DNA of 64,000 nt from Spodoptera frugiperda (GCF_023101765.2 NC_064239.1:5008001-5072000), one strand, 5' to 3'. Shown: positions 46,206 through 58,618, counted from the stretch's first letter. Program-made: numbers and translations. The notes: generated by a model from the letters alone, not told the origin.

Positions 46206-49200
46206 TTATTCAGTCTTTTCTTCTGGGTTAATAATTGCAGCTAATTTCTTGTCCTCCTGGTGTACCTCGTGGTCGTCCCAGCCCCACACTGCGTGGCTAC
46301 CGTCACCGGTCCTCTTCACGCGTTTCTGGATAACGTCCGGAGATACAGTCTTGAGGTCGTATGCCCATCCGATAGCGGCCATGAAATCTATGAACAATTT
46401 GGTGAGGTTGAGGGAGTAGTCTCCGAGTTCAGCGGTCTTGTAGTCCCAAGGGAAAGTGTGATGGTAGTTGTGGAATCCTTCGCCCAGCACCACGAGGGAG
46501 ACGGGTTTGGTTTCCACCGGGTTGATGTTCTTATCGTAAGGCTTGGCGCCCCACAGGTGGGCAGCGGAGTTCACCAGCCAGGTCACGTTCAGTACGTAGA
46601 CGTAACGGAAGATGGAGCACACGAAGTATGCGTTCCATAGAGATTCACCCCACAGGGTCGGAATGTAGCACGGCAGGATGAAGCAGACCAAAGGCATGAG
46701 GATCAGGTAGTGTCTGTAACAAACACATCAATTTCAATACAAAATATAAAAAGTAGTTTCGAAAAAATGTGATAAAAGGCTAAAAGATTTCAGCAATACA
46801 TATTTACATGTTGGATTGTCAAGTTAAGTATTTAAAATAAAATAGGTATCTTACTTCTTCTGGAAGCGCAGAATGGGATCATTCTTCAGGTCGCTCAGGT
46901 CAATGGTGTGTCCTTTAGCCTTGATCTGCGGGTGTTTCCTGACCAGCAGCCATCCGACGTGGGAGAAGAAGAAGCCTCGAGTCGCATTGTGAGGATCAGC
47001 ATCGGTTTCGGAGTACTTGTGATGCATCCGATGATCGCGGGCCCAGTCAATTACGGCATCCTAGGAAGGAACAAAGATTGAAATTTTAGTTATGACGAAA
47101 TACAAAACCAGATCATTATAAAGAAAATTGTTGAGTAGAATAAGAAAGCAAGCCTTTAAATCAAATTCAATTTAAAAAAATCTTTTATCTCAGTGCTATT
47201 GTACAATGTTTAAGGAAAGCCACATATTTTTCTGAGAATATTAAATTAAAAGGATGGGCTCTACCTGTAAAGGTTGATTTGAATTTAATTTACTAATACT
47301 GCAGTAGTATTTGCTAAAATTCTTTGTTTATATCATAAACCTTTGATATCAGTCCAAACAATACCAAAACTTAAACGTTATCATATTCCTTAAACACGTG
47401 TTAAATGTATAGCAAATACCGCATGTCATTGTTTGCCGATTTCATTTCAAAACATATTATATTGATAAAAATTCATTATCGCAGCGATTATCTCAATTAA
47501 TAATAGATTTATACCAGATTTTTTTAACTATCTTCGTGTCAAGGGAAAACCTAAAAAGAACTTAGGGATTTATGTCTATTATTTTGATAAAAATATTTCA
47601 CGTGCTGAAAAACAACATTATCGGTCATTTTTGATTAGGTTATATACGTAGTTTGTTTTGTATGCACGTAGTGACACAAATCACGCTTGACACACATGTA
47701 TACTGTATTAACTTATTTTTGAAGTTAGTTAATATTAGATATTGATTGCTAACTCAGATAATGAAATGAGGAAAACTTTCATTTAATACTATTATGAAAT
47801 GAAAGTTTCCCTCTCCCTTTAAATAATACTAATATTAAATAAAAGATTTCCTTCATTTTCAATTTACATAAGATATTCTTAACTTAAAAAGAAGATGAAC
47901 GTGTTATTCTAATTGAAACTTTCTAAGTTCAAGACTCAAACCAGACTCTCAGTAATATTTTCATTTACTAAACCAACAATCTAGAATATACCTAATTATA
48001 TTACAGTTACGATATAAAATTAATTAACCAATCTCGTTTCATTGCACGAAATTATCACGTTACATTTGTTTATATTAAACCGGGTATGTCAGAGTTAATA
48101 TTCGGCAAATTACTGCTGATACAATTATGTTTATAATTATTATTATAGAAAGTACTAGTGATCGATAGTTGATGCTGCTTGATAGCTGTCTCGTTGGTCG
48201 AGTGGTTGCAAGTGCGACTGCCAGGCAAGGGGTCTCGGGTTCGATTTCCAGGTCGGGCAAAATATTGCTGGGCTTTTTTCGGTTTTTCGAAAATTTCTCA
48301 TTAGTGGCATGGAGTCTGGATATGTGAAATCTGGAAATCTCGGTATATGACAAATAGGCTCACCACCTATTACATGGGACTTACAACATCATTGTGTAAA
48401 GTGGGTGTACATTGTACAGTGGAATTACGCGCCATAATGTGCACCTCTGTCTACCCCTTCGGGGATAAAAGGCGTGACGATATAATAAAATAAAAACAAT
48501 TATGTTTATTTTATTATAGAAAGTACTAGTGATCGATCACGCAGATCTATAGGCTGCCGTGTGGGTGATAATGTAATTAGGGCCAAAGGGTAGCTGTCGA
48601 TAATGGTGTCAAGAGGTGGTCGGATAACAAGATTCTCACGCGTGGTATGCACATGTTCAATGTTCATGCAAGATTGATACCTATGTACGTTAATTTAGGG
48701 TGATAAATTCGTGTTTTAATTTGATTAAAAGAAGAGGTAAAGTTTAAAGTGGAATGAACGCGTGCAATGAAGTTTTAAGAGTTATTTTCTTATTTTTTTC
48801 TTGTTTACAGTAACAATTTAAAGGTAATTTGTAAAATTATAACGAGGAGGCGGCAATTTTTGTTTTTAAATTTCCGAAATAAATACCTATAGGCCATTAT
48901 CTGAATTTTTATGCATTTGCATGATGAATTTCCGAAACAAGTACCTATAGCACATTATCCGAGAAAAAGAAAAACGCATGTTTCAGTACATTAACTCAGC
49001 TTTTAACTCTAATAGCTTACTCAAAAAAGTCAAAATGTGAAATTAACAAAACATTACCGATGCAATAAACTGCCCAGTCACTTCAGTAAATTGCATAAGG
49101 ACATAAAAAATATCCATTACTTGACACATTATATAAAATATCTTTTTAAATGTTTTAGGTGTAGGTGTTAAATTATAAATACCTAATGGTAAAGGGATCG

Positions 49201-52026
49201 TTAAGAATACGAAAACTGACTACCTATACAAACACAGTCAAATTTTTTATCACCAGCGAAATTTTTCTGAGAGTTTAGTAACATGCAATCATTCCATTTT
49301 TAAATAATAAAAAACTATTTATATAAAAAAAAATACAGACTTCACTTCTTCAGAAGAAATCCATCAATTAAAATTAAATAAGAAACAAACAATGATGAAG
49401 AAATACCGACTTTTGAAATTAAAATCATTTTAATCCTTTTAATGTTTTTTTTAACCGTCTTTCTTCAGTGAAGTCAATTACTTCATTTTTTTATTTATAA
49501 ATGGAATGTTTGAATAATAATTTATATCTAACTCTGAAAAACAATTTGGTTGTTAATAAAAAATCAGGCTGTATAAACAGGGTGTCCTATGTCATTCTAA
49601 TTTTAGACCTGTTTGTATTTCTAATACTATTTGAAGGTGACATTGAAACTTCCAATAATTTCCCCGGGTTAATAGGAAATGTACTGACGTGGTAAGTGCG
49701 CAAACTCTTATCGTTTACGCACACAATTTCTATGCGCTCTAACCTCAGTGATCTAGTATGTACTGAGCACGTGTTTGTTCGATAAATCGTATAATTATTA
49801 CGAAACACGTGATTTATGACAAACGTCGTTTATCTTCGCGATTATTTGAAACGGTTTGACAAGGTATGATCATTCATAAAGTCATTTTTGGTGACGAATT
49901 ATCCGCACAAAAATGTTTTGGAAGTTTTTTTGTGACTTACGTTGCCAAGAAACTTACAATCTGTTTGTATGTTACATAGAAAATTATTAGAAGATTGCAA
50001 ATAAAATGAATCCCAAATTTTCCCAATACCCAATTAACAACCCTTACATTCCTAACCCCCAAAAGGCCGGCAACGCACTTATAACGCCTCTGGTGTTTTG
50101 GGTGCCCATGGGCGCGGCGATTGCTTATCATCAGGTAAACCGTCTGCTCGTTTACCGGCTTATACCATAAAAAATATAAATATATCCCTATTCTACGATA
50201 TAAGTCTAGGTATTTAGCCGGAATGAAAACTAATGGACACTATTTCTTATTTAATGCCCTAAAAGTAAAAGGATTTGGCTTTCACATACACAAGAATTTT
50301 AGTAAACGGTAACCAACTCAAAAATATGTCATAAATTCTAATAAAATTCCACCAGAAAATAAGTAGTGATAGAAAAAAAATCATCAATTGCTTTTGAATT
50401 TGACTTCCAAATTTACCTTCAGAGACTTTCCCAAGATATTTTAGACACTAGCCATAGTTCTTATGCTTATGGTAGTAAGGTTTAAATTACAACTTACTTG
50501 GAAGGCCAAGGTATTGAAGAGAGTAAGCAGAAGTCGCAGTGGCAGACGAGCCTTGTATGACTTGTGAGCCCATAGCCTGTGCGCACCGGCGGTGATGCCC
50601 AGACCAGAGCATATGTACAAGAACACAGCTGTAAACAAATAATATTACATTAGATATATAATACTTTAAATATAGTAATTTAGGTAATACTGTTAAAATT
50701 AAGTATTACCTACTAGAATGTGATAGACCTACTTTTAATATTAGAAGTGGACACAATAAATCTTCAGCTTATTACAAGAAATCATTAACTGCAAAAAATC
50801 AGTAAATACGTTTTTACTACGGTGTATTTATTATGACACATTGTGAATTGTCTTCTAGTATTTTTACCGAGTTCAAAAATAAGAAGGTTGTTCTAAAATT
50901 AGATTGATAATTTATTTTAAAATTCCTGAACAAAAAAGTGCTAATTTACTACAAGTTACTTTGTATAATGTTGTTTTTTTAACTAATAAAATAATAATAA
51001 TTAAGTAATTATGTATAATGTGTACTATAATTATGTAAAAATGGAATTTAAATACGGTATAATATATGCGGTCATTAAGACCTAGCGTTTAAAAACGTGT
51101 ATTTTAAACTTAGCTCATCTATCTTCGAAGATATTATTAGGACACAAGTAAGGATTCGCGATGTTTTAGGGAGTTCCTACCAAATATAGTGTGATTTACG
51201 TCACTTTCAAAATTAATATTCTTAAAAATTCTTTGTGCGTACGTTTACGGGCACCAGACCAAAACACATGTTTAATGAAACAAAATACATAGAAACAAAA
51301 ATCATCTCTGTTACGGTATACAACTTTACTTTTACGTCATAAACTCGTTGTGTCTTAATAAATCTCGATTTTTTTTTGTGTGTATAAAAATATTACTTCA
51401 AAATTATGCAGGTACTGTATTTATACAGACCGCTATGTGGTCTGACTTCAGTATATCTAATTTCTTTATAAGGTTTTCAACTTTATTATTTTTGTAGGAA
51501 GGTTGAAAATTGCTTACGCCACGTTACTGTTCTAAGCTTGTTCTATGTATCGATCCCTGAAATCTGAGATCTCACTTAGTAAATGTGCTAAGAGAAAAAA
51601 AAAAGAAGAAAGAAGGGTACTGTTTCAAACCAAAACAAGCGCGTAACTGTTTTTGTGTCGAATAAGAATAATTTGAACCTTATAAATAAAGTTTCGGTTC
51701 TAATTAATATTGAATGAAAGCAATATTTTCGATAATATAGCAGAAAACCTTTGTGGTTTTTTTTTAATGCGGAAAATAAGGCAATTACAATTATTATAGA
51801 ACTTACCAAATAAACTAGTCCGCCACATAGCTGTGGTAAGGAAGAGGTATGCTCCATAAACTCCTCCGATATGGAGCAATCCCATCAAGATGACGTTTCT
51901 CCATACTATCTTCCATTCCCTTTTTTCGGCCGATGGAGGTACAATCACCGGGGCCTCTGTGTCCACGTTCACAGCATCTGTTTCATACAGGACCCAGGAG
52001 CCACCAGTTTGCCCTTGAGGAGGCAT
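46206..52026 (-). CDS. Acyl-CoA delta-9 desaturase, NPVE type
   Basis: It would insert a cis double bond at C9 of saturated acyl-CoA at the ER membrane with cytochrome b5 as electron donor. In moths the NPVE clade prefers C16 over C18. Four minus-strand exons join in phase: 52026-51807, 50628-50498, 47060-46855 and 46713-46206, giving 354 aa, the usual family length. All introns are GT-AG. Histidine boxes are HRLWAH (90-95), HRMHH (127-131) and HNYHH (267-271), with NSAAH (234-238) as the extra iron ligand region. The NPVE signature is at 250-253. Hydrophobic segments start at about 43-63. The ATG lies five bases after a strong acceptor (TGTTGTTGCAG), so the 5' UTR is spliced from further upstream; candidates are at 54831 and 60807. 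The first two introns carry SINE A and repeat D copies. Plus-strand frames at 46201-46640 and 51871-52053 are antisense shadows. Confidence 0.96.
48186..48484 (+). mobile_element. SINE family A, complete copy
   Basis: The most complete copy: GTCTCGTTGGTCGAGTGGTT, GCAAGTGCGACTGCCAGGCA, GTCTCGGGTTCGATTTCCAG (B-box), TTCGGTTTTTCGAAAATTTC, TACATGGGACTTACAACATC, GTACATTGTACAGTGGAATT and GGGGATAAAAGGCGTGACGA. It is antisense to the desaturase, in the intron between exons 2 and 3. A 42-46-base direct repeat flanks it (48121-48166 and 48496-48537). Confidence 0.92.
50015..50170 (-). repeat. Dispersed repeat family D, partial (minus)
   Basis: AACCCCCAAAAGGCCGGCAA, CGCCTCTGGTGTTTTGGGTG, GGCGCGGCGATTGCTTATCA and GTTTACCGGCTTATACCATA. 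Head half only; the palindromic core and tail are missing. It lies in the desaturase intron. Confidence 0.8.
50629..51806. other. Desaturase intron between exons 1 and 2
   Basis: 1.2 kb of AT-rich intron with no repeat family that I recognise. A local inverted repeat, CAGACCGCTATGTGGTCTG, lies at about 51427-51446. Confidence 0.8.
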
Positions 52027-52031
52027 TTTTT

Positions 52032-53055
52032 CTGCAACAACAGTCAGAAATGAACTTTAACACATTTTCATTAAAACATTAAATCCAGTAATTGGAATTT
52101 AAACTAGAGTATAAATTCGTTAGCACAAATTTCCGATTAATTTCAACAATTTAAATGTTAACTGCACTCCCACCTTTCATTATAACAAAATAAACATAAA
52201 ATCGATAACTTTAATTAAGCGCTAACTGGACCGCAGCCTACAAAATTTTACAGTGCCACATAGCACGTTGCAGACCCAAATTGTATAAATCCAAATGTGT
52301 TAATGAAAGCCCGCTGTATTTATGCGCCAATTATATTTCTGTTATCTCTTATTTATAGGTAATCCTTTTCATAGATAAGATCCAAGAAATACACTGCTTT
52401 ATTTTTAAACAATAGCTGTATTTTAAATAGGTAGTGCACGGTAAAGTTTCAGTTTTATAGTAACAAAAGTTTGGAAGTTAGGACCAAGATTCGATAGTGG
52501 GTATTCGAGAGATTCTTCCGAGATAAAAGTGTGCCAAATCCTAGTATTCAAGTTAGTAATATAATGTGGACTACAACTTCTAGATTTTATTCGTTGGTTA
52601 ACTTACGTAGTTTATGCGGATAACGTAGACGAGTTAAAGACGTCTGGGAACTTTGGATGCGCTTTATCAAATGCAGCGTCGAGCGCAAAGTTTTTGTTTT
52701 ATATCGCATCTATTGACGATTTGCATTTGTTTAGAATCTCTATTAAATATAAGATAGCTCGGAAGAGTTGGTTTGTTTGTCTTGTTTATGTAAAACTAAA
52801 TATAAGCTTGTAAATCAGTTAATTTGATCTCCGATTGAAATATCATTTGCATTTTTTGGTGAATGTTTTAAAGAGTTCAATATAATTTCGTATTAGAATA
52901 TTCAAGAAATATGAAAACAATATCGCTGGTGCGACTCTTGTTAATAATACAAAGAGAAACAAAATATACGGTACTTAGGTACACAATATATATATATATA
53001 TAATGAAAATAATCGAAATAGGCAAAAAATATCTGCAAATAAGTAATAACTACAT
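52032..53055. other. Immediate 5' flank or 5' UTR intron of the desaturase
   Basis: The acceptor TTTCTGACTGTTGTTGCAG ends here on the minus strand. Around 52275-52320 the minus strand has two TATA-like motifs (CATAAATAC, TTTATAC), a weak third promoter candidate. An (AT)n run lies at 52986-53001. Confidence 0.45.
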
Positions 53056-53248
53056 AGTATAAAACAATGTCGCTTTCTCAGTCCTTATGTCCCTTTGTAT
53101 GCGTAAATCTTTAAAACTACGCAATAGATTTTGATGCGTTTTTCTTTTAATATATAGAATGATCCAAGAGGAAGCTTTATACGAGTATGTATAATACTAG
53201 CATATTATATCCCCATTACACCCATGCGAAGCTGGGGCGGGTCGCTAG
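53056..53248 (+). mobile_element. Helitron-like non-autonomous element
   Basis: ATAGTATAAAACAATGTCGC, TCAGTCCTTATGTCCCTTTG, AAAACTACGCAATAGATTTT, then ACACCCATGCGAAGCTGGGG and CGGGTCGCTAG followed by T (CTAG at 53245-53248). It matches a common lepidopteran repeat type with a CTAG-T end. The 5' TC terminus is not clear. Confidence 0.55.
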
Positions 53249-54830
53249 TTTTACTATAAAGATAAACTGAGTGAATTTTCATTGACAAATTTTTCAAGAT
53301 TTCTTTGTTCATAAATAGCGTAACGCACCCGAAGTAAATTATCGAAGACATCAATGAAAAGATTACAAAAATAAGCTGATAATATCTTCAAAACAAAAAT
53401 CATGAAAAATATATATAATTTAATTTTATACATAAGGTATCTTGTCTGTACATCAAATGGAATCTGAGTCATACTAGAGATAGGGACACCTAAGTCTAAT
53501 GTATCACGTTTTGGCTGCAAGCAAGTAAATGATAAAAGTAATTACGATCAATAACAGTGATTGATGAAAGTTATTCGTTTAAAACTAAGTGGATAATCTT
53601 CTGTTATTGTTTTTTTTTATTTGTACTTTGAATTTGATACATTGAACATGAGGAGAGGCGAATTTCTTATTGTTCTTTAGAGATAACCTACTAAGCTTTT
53701 ATTTATTATTTAGAGTCTAGAACTTAAGGTAATAGGTATAAATAAGCCATGCATTGTAAACGTAAGTCGTAATAGTAAACGTTTAAATGTTCTATGAGAA
53801 AATGCTGAAAAATGCGCTAAAAATTCTTCCACGCCGTTCCGGCACCGTAGCGTCAGATGCATTTTATTTTAACGTTTTTCACTATGAACTCGTACTTTTA
53901 TATAATTATAGAATAAAAACCGACAAACACATTTCCTAAAATAAATTTAATCTTTACTACGAAGTGTTAATTTTATAGAATCACAGACAAATAATCGCCA
54001 AGCATTTTTCTAAAATACAATAATGTAAAGTCTTGGTATTACCTATGTTATGCGAAATTGGTACGTTTTATCTAAATCCGTGGTCTAATCGTCAGGTATT
54101 TAAATATACGTAAATTCATTTTGTTACCTATATACCTACTTTTAAGTTCTACTTTCAAATGTTATATCAAATGTTAATCAGATATTCTTTTAATTAATTT
54201 TCCTATTCCGCAATAGCCTCATAGTAGATGTAGCATAGCTTATACCTACGGGGAAAATCAAATGGAATAGGTATCTAATACTGTTATTAGTGGAATAATT
54301 TATTAGTTAATTAGATTAGTCGATAAAATTCACATTCATTATATCATTACACAGCAGTAATTCATGTTTAAGTAGCTGTATTACCTATACAGAAATCAAA
54401 TTCACGTTTATTTAGATAATTTCATTGATAAGAAAATATACGACTTTCTTTTGTTTTTAGATTATTACATTTCTTTTACTTTTGTTCGCATGATTTTCTC
54501 TGTTTGGAAAATAAGACTAAAAAGCTGGACAAAACGGTCTTGGAGTAATTTTCTTGCATGTGTGTTAACCTCTTTGGGGATAAAAGGCGATCATGTGCTG
54601 TTTATCTGATAAACAAACAGCTTTACCTTAATTAATTATTATGTTATCGCCTTACGTATGACAAGGAACTCAATTAGTTTCAAGCCATGCTAGAGGCTTA
54701 TATTCATGAGCAGCAGCAACGCAACAATCGCCGTGTTGTGTGCCACGGAAACAATTATGTTAGTAAGCCGATAACATAATAATTAATTTAGTAATGTCTC
54801 ACGAAAGTTATAATAAAATTATATCTTTAC
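53249..54830. other. Upstream intron of the desaturase, little recognised
   Basis: About 54580-54600 shows a SINE A tail trace (GGGGATAAAAGGCG), and about 54650-54745 a degraded family I fragment (CAATTAGTTTCAAGCCATGC). The minus-strand frame at 53254-53520 is not supported. Confidence 0.45.
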
Positions 54831-55003
54831 CTCAACTTCAATAAACTAACACAAACATCTACATCTAGACTAGATCCCTTACTAAAAATCTATATCCAAC
54901 GACAAAGACACATTCTATTCACAATTGTAGCTAACTCAGCTAGTGGAAGACGCTGTGAAGAATAACTGAAGCCTGGTGGAAAGTGAACCAGACGCTATTT
55001 ATA
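54831..55003 (-). promoter_or_regulatory. Candidate alternative promoter and 5' noncoding exon (proximal)
   Basis: On the minus strand TATAAATA (55003-54996) is followed 36 bases on by CTTCAGTT, a good arthropod initiator with its A at 54967. A splice donor, GTTGAG|GTAAAG, has its exon edge at 54831. This would give a noncoding exon of about 137 nt joined to the desaturase acceptor at 52031. TATA-to-Inr spacing is slightly long. A fit with the desaturase is inferred from strand, position and the orphan acceptor, not shown by a transcript. The overlapping plus-strand frame at 54976-55212 is rejected. Confidence 0.5.
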
Positions 55004-55431
55004 CAGGTCGAGTGCAAACCTACGTATGCAAATACTTATTGAATGTTCGCATCTACAGGGGAATTGGAAATTCCTCAAGTGTCTTATATGTTTTATTAGT
55101 GAATGCTGCCTTTGAATGTGTTATTCTAGACTTAGTGTTTGATCATGGCTTTGTCTGCGGTACTTATTTAAAAATATATCTTATATGGTTTAGTATAAGT
55201 GTGCGAATGTAATGAATTAGGTAATTCATGTAGTCTAACTATTGCTGTCATATAACCTACGTATATAAAACCTATTATTACCTATTTAAAACCATTGTTA
55301 CTGAACTGTTACGTCTATTACGTTTAAAATATTATTGTGGCAGTTATGTAGGCGTCGTCATTACTAATTAATAACACAGCTATAACTGGCTAAAATTACT
55401 ATCTTGAGACATACAAAATTAACTAAAAATC

Positions 55432-55560
55432 ACGGTTTACTCACGTAAATTAGAGTCAGCGCGACGTCACCGCGTCTGCGCACGCTGCTCATGATGAAGA
55501 GTCCCTCTGTGACTCGAAACTAGTAGAGTTTTTCTCTATTAATGTACATGAGTAAACCGT
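55432..55560. mobile_element. MITE family I, second copy
   Basis: ATCACGGTTTACTCACGTAA at the left and ACATGAGTAAACCGTG at the right. The inner block GTGACTCGAAACTAGTAGAG is retained on the right only. The CpG-rich core GCGACGTCACCGCGTCTGCG is preserved. The left inner arm is deleted relative to 27363-27537. Confidence 0.8.
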
Positions 55561-55825
55561 GTCTAAAATAATGTCCACGTGCAAAACGTTTCTGCTTTTT
55601 TTGTCACAAAATTAAATTAACATGCATAACAATTGTAACCGGTACATCTTGTGAATCAGATTCATTATGATAACGTGTTAGATGAATATAATACACTGAT
55701 TTTCAGTTTTATCTACAGACATTATAATTAACTATTAAGTTGTGACTCGCGCACATACGCGTGACTTTGGCAAATGTACTGTTTTATGCACATGTGACGC
55801 ATGAGTCTGTCGATGGGTTTTTTTT

Positions 55826-55882
55826 TTCATGGATCAAAATCATCCAATGACTTCTCTCGCCAGGGCAAGGCGAGAGGGAGGG
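55826..55882 (-). mobile_element. R1-like LINE 3' tail repeat, short fragment (minus)
   Basis: A T-run, then CAAAATCATCCAATGACTTC, TCTCGCCAGGGCAAGGCGAG and AGGGAGG. Only the last 55-60 bases of family J. Confidence 0.72.
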
Positions 55883-56344
55883 GTTAAAAAGGACAAAATA
55901 ATAACAATCTTTTAATAACTATACACTGAGCCTATAGCATAGGTGATCCTAGTTTGGGTTCCTGACTTCCAGCACTTTTAATGTCATTTTATTATTAAAT
56001 CCTGGACGAGACAACTTATTATTATAGTATGTTATAAGCTTAGTTTAAGACCTAATTCTGAACTAATATAGTGGAAATGTAAAAAATACCCAGTGAAATA
56101 TGCTTACAAAATAGTGGTTGTACAATAATACCTGTATTTATTATGTACATAGACATTTTAGGTATTTCTATCATTTACATACATCACCAGGCTCAATGCC
56201 CTAGGGATTTTCACCACTCAACCTTGGGTGATGCAAAAACTATAGGCATTTGGAACAAATGACAGGTCATTACTTCATTTCATCACCAACAACAGTCTAT
56301 GAGACTTTGGACTCCAAAAGAGGGTATCAAAATCTGACAGTATA
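55883..56344. other. Intergenic or upstream intron, nothing recognised
   Basis: AT-rich; no feature supported. Confidence 0.5.
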
Positions 56345-56622
56345 AGAGTAAACGGATCACCTGATGATAGGCAATTATCGTCGCTCATAGACAACTGAAA
56401 CACCAGAGGTGTTACAAGTCCGTTGACGGCCTTTTGGAGGTTAAAGATTTAAGGCTTGTTGGGGAATCGGGGGTTGAGAAAATTGGATAATTGGACCTCC
56501 GGTCGCACGCACACGCAACACAACGCAAGCGTTGTTTCACTTCAGCTTTCTGTGAGGCCGAAGTATCATTTCGGACAAGCCGGCCCATTCGTGCCGAAGA
56601 ATGGCTCTCCCACACTTATAGC
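56345..56622 (+). repeat. Dispersed repeat family D
   Basis: GGATCACCTGATGATAGGCA, ACCAGAGGTGTTACAAGTCC, CCTTTTGGAGGTTAAAGATT, CGCAACACAACGCAAGCGTT and CCATTCGTGCCGAAGAATGG. Complete, with the AACGCAAGCGTT core palindrome. Frames on both strands are repeat-borne. Confidence 0.83.
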
Positions 56623-57435
56623 ACAAATTATAACCTTTATTTTACTTAAAAACTGACTTGTAAGTATTCAAAACAACTCCAATGCAAACTGTACCTAATT
56701 CAGCAAGTTCATCTTTACTCCGATTTCTCTGGAAATGGAGCAAACAAACAAACAATGGAGCCGCATCGAACTATTGTTCGGGTCTTACTGCACTTCACAA
56801 TGAAACTTTCAGACTTTCAGTCTAGTGTTTCACTTTAAAAGTCTTGTCCAATTCAGAATTGTTCTGATCTTTGTAGTTTTGTTTTTTCATTTATGTTTGT
56901 TTATCTATTAACTATGTATAATTAAATGATTTAAAGCGAACTTAATTTGTCTGTTGCGTCGATTCATGAATTCATCTTAAATATCAATATCTACTACAGG
57001 TACCTTCTATATCTATAGTATACATAGATTAAGTTTTAAAACTGTTAGGCTTTTCAACTTCAAGATAATGGATAGAAAGTTTGGTTAAGTTATATAGGTC
57101 GCTATATTTTTAGTGTACCACAAAAACAACGTAAATTAAGTACCTACTAAATAACAAAAAAATACACATATAAAGTTAAATTCTTAGTAACATTTTGTTT
57201 TTATTTTAAATCCTTTTCGTAATTCGTGTTTGTTTTTTGAATACAATTATAATATTATGAATTTAAAATGGTAAATTGCGACACGTGCCGTGTCACCTGT
57301 TTCTGCTTCGCTCGGTAAGCTCAGTTAAGCCGTAAACCCGCCATCCAATCACACGTGAGGATACATTCACGTTACTCGACGCAAATGATGTATAAAGAGA
57401 GAATGCTTGGAAAGAAAATACTATGGATATGAACC
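56623..57435. other. Intergenic or upstream intron, nothing recognised
   Basis: AT-rich; no feature supported. Confidence 0.5.
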
Positions 57436-57566
57436 TTACCGCCGTACTCAGAGTCACTTAATGGTTACTTAAATCGTTGTCCTTAGTCGTTGTTTTCGAT
57501 ACAGAATCGTTACTAAACAACAGTTTAAGTAATCATTAAACGTTTCTGAGTACTGCAGTTAGTAAC
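57436..57566. mobile_element. Palindromic MITE family E, best copy
   Basis: CCGTACTCAGAGTCACTTAA with TGGTTACTTAAA faces TTTAAGTAATCATTAAACGT and TTCTGAGTACTGCAGTTA. The two halves are near reverse complements around a GTTGTTTTCGATACAGAATC centre. Confidence 0.78.
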
Positions 57567-57837
57567 TATCTAAGGTTCATTTACAAATTAAAGTAAAATG
57601 GGTCCTAAAGTTACGTCTAGTATTATAAAGTGTTAAGTGATTTCTATTGTGAACACGTGTTTACATAAAGTACATTGAGATATCGGATCTAATGTTATTG
57701 CATTAAGAATGAAAATATTGAAATACATTGGACAATAGGCCATTGAACATTTATTTTAAACTCAATAGTATTTACGAATAACAGAGCAGATAGAAGATAT
57801 AATATCTTACATTATTATATTAAGCTAAAAAATGTGT

Positions 57838-58175
57838 TTGTTTGTTTGAACGCGATAATTTCTGAAGCTACGGGTTCGATTTACAAAAATCTTTTTACGT
57901 TGAATAGTCAATTTATCAAGGAAGGTTGTAAGTTATAAAACATTACTCTACAATCCATAGGAGCCGAGCAGATCGGGTGAAACCGCGTCCAGTGCGCTAG
58001 ATTATACTTAAACCGAAGAGGTTGTTTGTTTGTTTATTAGAACGCGCTAATCTCCGGAACTAGTAGTCCAATTTGAATAATTCTATTTGTGTTGGGTAGT
58101 GTATTTATCAAGGAAGGCTATAAGCTACAAAACATAACTCTATAACTAATAGAAGCCGAGCAGTGGGTGATTGAA
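57838..58175. repeat. Two tandem related repeat remnants
   Basis: Unit 1 (about 57838-58007): TTTGAACGCGATAATTTCTG, AAGGAAGGTTGTAAGTTATA, ACTCTACAATCCATAGGAGC. Unit 2 (about 58019-58175): TTAGAACGCGCTAATCTCCG, AAGGAAGGCTATAAGCTACA, ACTCTATAACTAATAGAAGC. They are the same repeat type in the same orientation, and both contain GCCGAGCAG...GGGTGA. Confidence 0.75.
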
Positions 58176-58186
58176 ACGAATGTAAA

Positions 58187-58203
58187 TTATATATATATAT
58201 ATA
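58187..58203. repeat. (AT)n microsatellite in a palindrome
   Basis: The AT run is flanked by GAATGTAA and TTACATT, so the whole segment (about 58179-58213) is nearly self-complementary. Confidence 0.8.
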
Positions 58204-58618
58204 ATTACATTGAATTCGAATGTAACATACGTCTCTGTCTCTTCTTTACGCCTAAACCACTGTACTGATTTGAAAAAAACCTTTTGTATTAGATAGTCCA
58301 TTTATTACTACAGATTATTATTTTGAAACAGGAAAGTCGAGCCGAATTCTTACAAACATTGTATAAAAACTATTACTTATATAGGTCAATGCGAATTTAG
58401 ATATAGAAATAAATAACTCAGAATTTACTGATAATAAACTAAACTGATAAAAATAGAGGCATGAAATATGACATTTAAAACACCTTTTATCATTTTTTGC
58501 GTGATGTTTGTAAACAATGTCACTGTTTTGATACGGTCACCGAGATGTTGAGATATAATACACGCAATGAATCGACTATTATGCATAATAATTATTATAG
58601 AGAGCATAGATAATAAAA

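Larger units (their letters stand above)
47061..50497. other. Desaturase intron between exons 2 and 3
   Basis: 3.4 kb of AT-rich intron with SINE A (48186-48484), repeat D (50015-50170) and a 12-bp inverted repeat, AAACTTTCATTT...AAATGAAAGTTT (about 47772-47807). The frame at 49501-49695 is not supported as a gene. Confidence 0.85.

Noticed and set aside
46201..46640. Plus-strand frames of 72 and 126 aa
   Set aside because: They are antisense to the last desaturase exon. Its protein has clear motifs, while these read as shadow frames.
51588..51857. 89-aa minus frame overlapping desaturase exon 1
   Set aside because: It is intronic sequence plus part of exon 1 in the wrong frame. The spliced product is the real one.
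52232..52320. TATA-like motifs just upstream of the first coding exon as a third promoter
   Set aside because: No initiator at the right spacing, and the acceptor at 52031 argues that the ATG exon is reached by splicing. Kept only as a weak possibility.
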